64,000 nt of DNA. Source: Spirosoma arboris (GTDB lineage: Bacteria; Bacteroidota; Bacteroidia; Cytophagales; Spirosomataceae). The position numbers and the translations under genes were made by a program. The DNA lies in the NCBI RefSeq assembly GCF_009754945.1, contig NZ_WPIN01000001.1, forward strand, positions 310,001-374,000, in the 5' to 3' direction. A model generated the notes under the pieces. That model saw only the letters and a list, made by a program, of their open reading frames with translations, was not told the DNA's origin and made no database searches. Positions 59,318-64,000 of the stretch are shown piece by piece (position 1 is the first letter of the stretch; every line of letters starts with the position of its first letter).

Positions 59318-59357
59318 TCCGGTTTGCTCAACTCACCCGCGAGTTGAGCAAACCGGA
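59318..59357. terminator. 17-bp hairpin overlapping the GH2 stop codon
   Basis: Arms 59318-59334 and 59341-59357 are exact complements around a six-base loop. The left arm contains the GH2 stop codon; the right arm encodes its residues S-G-L-L-N-S. It serves the convergent ends of treY and the GH2 gene. Confidence 0.75.
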
Positions 59358-61154
59358 AGGTACGGTTAGTTCGCCTGTTTGTGGATCAATTAACCCGTTA
59401 CGTTCGTCTTCAATGTTGGTAGCTTGCGTGTAAATATCTCCGGCAATTGAATACTGTCGTAGTTCATGTTTGAAGAGCCGGATGCGTTCGGCCCGGCCTT
59501 CGGATTCTTCAGGGCCTCCATAGTTGGCAAAACCGAAACCACCCCATTCGCTAACGACTAAGGGAATTTGCCGACGGTAGAAAAACGGATCGCCAACTAC
59601 CAGTGGGAAAGCTGTTACGTGATCGAGTTCCCCGGCTGTTAATTGGGCGAGTAGTTCCTTCCATCGATTTAGGTCTGGCGTGTAGAGATGTGCCGTTAGC
59701 AGATCCGATTTCAGACGACCTTCCCATGAAATATGCCGCCAGCCATCGTTATCGACAACCAGATATTGCGGATACGCAATCTGCATATAATGGTACATAT
59801 CCATAATGTACTGCCTCGTCTCCGGATTTGTCGCAATATCCTGCGCTCCCCAGTCTTCATTGTACAGGCTCCAGATCACTACGGACGGATGTGTACTGAT
59901 GAGTGATACCATCCGCAACAGTTCGGCCCGGTGATTCTGGCGGCTCTTGGGTGTTGAGCTATGCGGACTGGGGACTTCCACCCAGAGCATAAGCCCGAGT
60001 TTATCGGCCAGATTATAAATGCGGGGATCGACACCGGCAATGTGAACACGAACCAGATTGCAGCCCAACTCTTTCATCGCCAGCATATGCCGTTGCATCT
60101 CTTCATAAGTTGCCGTTCCGGGCTGATACAGAATACCGTCGAGGTAAACAGGTGCGTTATTCAGGTAGATGAATCGTCCCCTGGCTTCGATTTTTCGGAG
60201 GCCAAAACGGGTTTCAATTTGAGCAACGTAGCCATCGGAGTCAATAAGCTGAGCAATGAGTTTGTAGCGCGTTGGCGATTCGGGCGACCACAAACTGGCA
60301 CCGGGTAATTCGAGTACAACCCGCTGTTGCTTTTGACCGGCCTCCAATCGCAGCGGGAAATCAGAAGTGGCAATAGGCTCAGTTTCGTGGAGGTCGTAGG
60401 CTTTTAACCGCAATAGATAATCGCCGGGATCGTGGATGCGGGTCGTTACACTAAAGCGAACCAGTTGATCTTCGACCACACTGACAACGCCCACGCGTGA
60501 ACGCAGCCGATTCCGCTCCACGGTTTCGAGCCAAACGCTCCGAACGGCCCCCGAATACGTCTGATACCAGATACCTCCCCGTTTATAAACGTGCGACTCC
60601 TGTTTGCCTCGTGGAATTTCAGCATCCATGGTATCCACAATGCGGACGGTAAGCCGGTTCTGCGGACGTAGATACTCCTCCGGTAGCTCGTAAGAGAACG
60701 ACGTATACTCGCCCAGGTGAATCTCTTCGTCCTCAATTGTATGGAGTGGATGCCCGTTGAGCCAGGCACGGGTTTCGTAACCACAGGCTCCAAAAGTAAG
60801 TTGAATCATCGACCGAAAGAGTGGTTCACTCCGATGGGGAAGCTCAAATTCCCGTTCGTACCAGGCCACTACTTTATCCTGCCAGCCAACAGACGCTGCC
60901 TGGCCTTTGGCCTGCGCCATGTGCGATTCGATAGAGCCGGGCCAATGGGCAGTTCCGTCGAAAGAATGGCCTACGTACCACCGCTGATCTAATCCTTTGT
61001 CGTCCGGATCGAGCATAAAGCGCCACTCGCCGTCAAGCAGTAGATAAGTATTGGGCCGAAGAACGGCTCTGGGAAGTTCATTGATCGGTTCGGCAACAGG
61101 GGCAGTTTCCGGACGGCTGGCCGAAAAGCTGGTATTAGGAGGCTTGGTTTCCAT
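59328..61154 (-). CDS. Cytosolic GH2-family beta-galactosidase/beta-glucuronidase-like hydrolase
   Basis: A 608-residue GH2 enzyme with no signal peptide. The N-terminal jelly-roll (LLLDGEWRFMLDPDDKG through WLNGHPLHTIEDEEIHLGEYTSFSYELP) is followed by the immunoglobulin-like domain and the TIM barrel from about 330. Acid/base glutamate is in VIWSLYNEDWG; the nucleophile is in VVSEWGGFGF. NLVRVHIAGVDPRIYNLADKLGLMLWVEVPSP is typical of the barrel. It lacks the extra C-terminal domains of LacZ. Together with treY and two GH1-like genes it is one of several intracellular glycosidases in this region. Specificity is not determined. Confidence 0.9.
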   Translation of the reverse strand: METKPPNTSFSASRPETAPVAEPINELPRAVLRPNTYLLLDGEWRFMLDPDDKGLDQRWYVGHSFDGTAHWPGSIESHMAQAKGQAASVGWQDKVVAWYEREFELPHRSEPLFRSMIQLTFGACGYETRAWLNGHPLHTIEDEEIHLGEYTSFSYELPEEYLRPQNRLTVRIVDTMDAEIPRGKQESHVYKRGGIWYQTYSGAVRSVWLETVERNRLRSRVGVVSVVEDQLVRFSVTTRIHDPGDYLLRLKAYDLHETEPIATSDFPLRLEAGQKQQRVVLELPGASLWSPESPTRYKLIAQLIDSDGYVAQIETRFGLRKIEARGRFIYLNNAPVYLDGILYQPGTATYEEMQRHMLAMKELGCNLVRVHIAGVDPRIYNLADKLGLMLWVEVPSPHSSTPKSRQNHRAELLRMVSLISTHPSVVIWSLYNEDWGAQDIATNPETRQYIMDMYHYMQIAYPQYLVVDNDGWRHISWEGRLKSDLLTAHLYTPDLNRWKELLAQLTAGELDHVTAFPLVVGDPFFYRRQIPLVVSEWGGFGFANYGGPEESEGRAERIRLFKHELRQYSIAGDIYTQATNIEDERNGLIDPQTGELTVPSGLLNSRVS

Positions 61155-61357
61155 AGGTTCAGGATAAAAAATGAAAACCTCCGACAGGCCACTACTGTTT
61201 GTAAATAGTCATCGACTATTTTTTAGCTGTTTTTCGATTTCGGTAGTTTCTTAATGAGCTGTTATTGACTCTGAGCGATGCGTTTCAATACATAAGAATT
61301 GACAGCCAATGCCGAATCTCTAACTATGCTATATGTTGGCCTTTTTCGATTCTATCT

Positions 61358-62656
61358 ATGGTAATTTCTTCAGATACCCGGCAACCTCTGACTGAGCTTG
61401 TGTCTTATTTGTTTACCCGACGAGAAGCCATCCTGAACAATTGGCGGCAGGCCTGTGAACATGACCCATCGCTGCAACGGATTTCATCGCTAAGCCGCGA
61501 AGAGTTTAACAACTTAATACCCATCATCTTCAATATTCTGGAACAGCGATTACTGAATATACCTCAGGAAGCTGATCCGACTATAACGGCCACTTCGCAC
61601 GGCTTGCACCGCTGGCAAAAAGCCTATGCATTACCGGAGACAATGCGGGAGTTAAGTCATTTGACGCAAATCCTCTTAAGTGAAGTTATAGCTTTTCAGG
61701 AGCTCTTTCCGCAAACGGATGCCCGGCTGCTCTTACAGGCGCAGCAAAAATTAGTTCAGCTCATGACTGAAACGATCGATGGCAGCGTACAGAAGTATGA
61801 TGAGTTTCAACGACTGGAGGCTGCCAACCGATTTTCGACACTGCAACAGGCCTTTGAACAAATTCAGGAATTATCCCGTCAGCGGGGTGATCTGCTGCGG
61901 ACATCTTCGCATGATCTCAAAAGTAGTTTTGGGATCATAAACAGTGCTGCTTCCCTATTGAAAATGGAGGGACTCACTGAGCAGGAGCGGGGCCAGTTTC
62001 TGGATATGTTAAACCGGAACCTGACCCATGTGCAGTCGATGTTAGGAAGCCTGATGGATCTTTCCAGATTGGAGGCTGGTGAAGAATCCTTACAGATTCA
62101 GTCGTTTGATGCCGCTCAACTGCTCAATGAACTGGTGGCTGGAGCTCAGCCAATGGCTACAAAACGAGGATTAATACTCCGGGCAGATGGACCCGATTCG
62201 TTACTGGTTGAAAGCGATCCAGTTAAAATTCAACGGATTGTGCAGAATTTACTGCTTAATGCGATTCAGTATACACCTGCTGGCTTTATATCAGTTTCCT
62301 GGTCAAAGGAGGCCGATATGCGCTGGATGTTTAGCATTCAGGATTCAGGACCAGGTTTACAGAGCAATTTAACGAGTTTGTTGGCTAAGCAACTCAGGCC
62401 AACGATAGATTCTACAAGTAGTATGGGACCTGGGGAGTCTCAACCCGTTTCAGTTTTACCTTCGTCTGATCATGAGCTATCTGAAGAGCAAATAGTAGCC
62501 GGGCAAACGACTGGAGCTGCCCAAGGCGAAGGGATTGGTTTGCAGATTGTTAAACGGCTCTGCGAGTTGTTAATGGCGAACTTCGATATTGAAACCCAGG
62601 CTGGCCGGGGAACCTTAGTGCGCATTCGGATGCCTATTCATCAGCCTGGAAAATAA
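61358..62656 (+). CDS. Sensor histidine kinase with RsbRD-like N-terminal domain
   Basis: A 432-residue cytosolic histidine kinase from the ATG at 61358 (an upstream ATG at 61265 gives an unlikely leader). Residues 10-145 are all helical and resemble the RsbRD N-terminal (globin-like) domain. A coiled coil (150-178) leads to the dimerisation helix with His185 in SSHDLKSSFG. The ATPase domain has the N-box NLLLNAIQYTP, G1 box SIQDSGPGL and G2 box GEGIGLQIVKRL. A long polar insertion (about residues 340-385) lies between G1 and G2. No membrane helix is present, so the signal is intracellular. The response regulator gene follows by 54 bases. Confidence 0.9.
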   Translation: MVISSDTRQPLTELVSYLFTRREAILNNWRQACEHDPSLQRISSLSREEFNNLIPIIFNILEQRLLNIPQEADPTITATSHGLHRWQKAYALPETMRELSHLTQILLSEVIAFQELFPQTDARLLLQAQQKLVQLMTETIDGSVQKYDEFQRLEAANRFSTLQQAFEQIQELSRQRGDLLRTSSHDLKSSFGIINSAASLLKMEGLTEQERGQFLDMLNRNLTHVQSMLGSLMDLSRLEAGEESLQIQSFDAAQLLNELVAGAQPMATKRGLILRADGPDSLLVESDPVKIQRIVQNLLLNAIQYTPAGFISVSWSKEADMRWMFSIQDSGPGLQSNLTSLLAKQLRPTIDSTSSMGPGESQPVSVLPSSDHELSEEQIVAGQTTGAAQGEGIGLQIVKRLCELLMANFDIETQAGRGTLVRIRMPIHQPGK

Positions 62657-62710
62657 ACATTCCACTTAATCAATAGATTATTATTAGATACCAGCCTAGC
62701 CCATTCTGCC

Positions 62711-63193
62711 ATGAAGAATAACGACATTCATTCATTGATTAAAGCTAATTTTAGACTAGCCAAAGTCCTTGTCGTCGATGACAATGACGATCATTGGTTA
62801 TTGATTAAACAAGCTATGCAGCAGTGCCTGCCCGAAGTAATACCTGTTCGGGCAGCTACGCCAGAGCAGGCAATAATCCTGCTCAATGAATGGCGTTATC
62901 AGGAATGGGAAATTCCGAAACTGATTTTACTGGATTTATACTTGCCAGACAACAAAGATGGTTGGGCGCTACTTGAGCAAATTAAACAAATGCCGGCTCC
63001 CCTTAATCAGATTCGTATTGTGATGCTCAGCTCATCCGAAGCTGCCTCTGACATACTGAAAGCCTATAAGCTGGGCGTTTCCTCCTATCTGATAAAACCA
63101 AATAAATTTTCAGATTGGCTTACGTATTTTCGGGAATTACGAACCTATTGGTGGGAAACAGTTAGCCTACCTCCTACAAATTACAGCTTTTGA
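62711..63193 (+). CDS. Single-domain response regulator (Rcp1-like receiver)
   Basis: A 160-residue stand-alone receiver. The acidic pair is Asp23-Asp24 in VLVVDDNDDH, the phosphoacceptor is Asp75 in ILLDLYLPDNKDGW, the Ser107/Ser108 position is in VMLSSSE, and Lys129 precedes Pro130 in YLIKPNKF. No output domain is present, so it must act by protein contact, as in phosphorelays or Rcp1-type systems. The histidine kinase is encoded 54 bases upstream in the same direction and is the likely partner. Confidence 0.92.
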   Translation: MKNNDIHSLIKANFRLAKVLVVDDNDDHWLLIKQAMQQCLPEVIPVRAATPEQAIILLNEWRYQEWEIPKLILLDLYLPDNKDGWALLEQIKQMPAPLNQIRIVMLSSSEAASDILKAYKLGVSSYLIKPNKFSDWLTYFRELRTYWWETVSLPPTNYSF

Positions 63194-63295
63194 TTAGAAA
63201 CCAAGCCGCTTATCATTAGAGGATACCCGCGACTTGGTTTTACTCGGTTTTCATTGAGCCAGAAAATCTTAGCTACAGATTGATCGAAAGACGAA

Positions 63296-64000
63296 CTACT
63301 TCAAAATCGGCTCCAGGGCAGCCCGGTTTTCGTTGAGCCAGTCGTGAATATCACTCACGATTTCGCGGATGCCGAGCTGGGGTTTCCAGCCGGTCAACTT
63401 CGTAACATTGGTGTTGTCGGTGATGTACAACCGGATATCTGCGGCCCGATTTTCGGCAACTTGCGTAATGGGAATGGTTTTGCCCGTTATTTCCTGACAG
63501 ATCTGGGTTAATTCCTGTAAGGACGCGCTGCTTTCTACGCCACCACCCGCATTCAGAATTTCGCCGTTTACTTTATCCAGATTATGCAACTCCCAATCAA
63601 TAAGGCGATAGAGATCAGCGATGTGGAGCATGTCGCGGGTTTGTTTGCCCGTTCCACCGTAGCCTATATACGATAGCTTCTGTTCGAAATAGTGCTTGGC
63701 AATCCAGAGTACCATAACGCCCTGATCCACCTTGCCCATCTGCCAGGGACCAGTAATGACACCGCAACGATTGATTACCGTTTTCAGTCCGTAGAACTCA
63801 TTATACTCCTGAATCAGTAATTCCGATGCCAGTTTGGTGGTACCGTAGAGCGACCGGGCTCCGGTGAGCGGAAAATCCTCCGCAATTCCCTTCGACGAAA
63901 CACCCGGAACAGGTTGGTCGTCTGTTAGAATAAAGCGGGTGTCGGCCTCCTCAAAATTGAGCGCTTCAATGGTTTTGATCGGGTAGACGCGACTGGTCGA
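63296..64000 (-). CDS. NAD-dependent epimerase/dehydratase, 5' end cut by window edge
   Basis: The C-terminal 234 residues of an extended SDR that epimerises or dehydrates a nucleotide sugar. The frame stays open to base 64000 and the N-terminal NAD-binding glycine motif lies outside. The catalytic pair is in SLYGTTKLASELL (Y-x-x-x-K). VINRCGVITGPWQMG and GYGGTGKQTRDMLHIADLYRLIDWEL match the substrate-binding region of GalE-like and CDP-paratose-2-epimerase-like enzymes, and the end LGIREIVSDIHDWLNENRAAL is typical. Probably polysaccharide or glycoconjugate synthesis. Exact sugar is not determinable from this part. Confidence 0.9.
   Translation of the reverse strand, partial: STSRVYPIKTIEALNFEEADTRFILTDDQPVPGVSSKGIAEDFPLTGARSLYGTTKLASELLIQEYNEFYGLKTVINRCGVITGPWQMGKVDQGVMVLWIAKHYFEQKLSYIGYGGTGKQTRDMLHIADLYRLIDWELHNLDKVNGEILNAGGGVESSASLQELTQICQEITGKTIPITQVAENRAADIRLYITDNTNVTKLTGWKPQLGIREIVSDIHDWLNENRAALEPILK

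Noticed and set aside
63198..63240. AAACCAAG/CTTGGTTT inverted repeat after the response regulator
   Set aside because: The arms are only 8 bp with a 27-base spacer; it is too weak to call a terminator.

Overview
The window looks like chromosome of a Bacteroidota bacterium of the Cytophagales type, most like Spirosoma and relatives. The evidence is a SusC/SusD pair behind an ECF sigma factor, a PorT-like outer-membrane barrel, several lipoproteins and secreted carbohydrate enzymes, a YfiT/BstA-type DinB protein, and long hairpins between genes. Base composition is balanced by eye; one AT-rich orphan gene (6219-7370) stands out. This placement is inference from gene content. I saw no rRNA or tRNA gene, no transposase and no CRISPR array.

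Layout. 1-6071: amino-sugar and glycan degradation, with a GH20 hexosaminidase cut by the left edge, a NagX-like membrane acyltransferase and an alpha-glucuronidase-like secreted hydrolase. 6219-8090: an AT-rich membrane orphan and a HigBA toxin-antitoxin pair behind a perfect palindrome. 8212-12992: an osmoprotectant/EgtU-type ABC importer whose fused binding domain is circularly permuted, a Maa-type acetyltransferase, an SMR efflux protein and a second NagX-like protein. 13080-18444: a purple-acid-phosphatase-like protein, then a tightly overlapping operon of HpcH/HpaI aldolase, an unknown polytopic membrane protein and a glycerophosphodiesterase. 18766-22202: a divergent sugar or sugar-acid catabolic operon (OMPDC-type decarboxylase/aldolase, zinc dehydrogenase, SDR, TIM-barrel isomerase). 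22329-25328: an outer-membrane barrel, an exported Gfo/Idh/MocA oxidoreductase and a YfiT-like protein. 25417-32357: three tandem secreted proteins joining a beta-propeller to an uncharacterised helical domain. 32942-41738: ECF sigma factor, a FecR-like stump, SusC, SusD, a neutral-ceramidase-like protein and a PqaA-like hydrolase.

41967-64000 reads as a stress and sugar-conjugate region. It has a KGG-type small protein, two cytosolic GH1-like hydrolases, an alpha/beta hydrolase, a GMC oxidoreductase with a gluconate-2-dehydrogenase-subunit-3 partner, and an SDR. A cluster of glycosyltransferase, NodS-like methyltransferase, PIG-L deacetylase and acyl-CoA-dehydrogenase-like enzyme follows, with a Xre/RES toxin-antitoxin pair inside it. 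Then come another glycosyltransferase, a LytTR regulator with inverted domain order, malto-oligosyltrehalose synthase, a GH2 enzyme, a histidine kinase with its response regulator, and an NAD-dependent epimerase cut by the right edge.

The most unusual material is the circularly permuted binding domain, a hairpin family with a shared, covarying core and unrelated outer arms, the propeller/helical triplet, and the four-enzyme cluster whose chemistry parallels that of Nod-factor synthesis.
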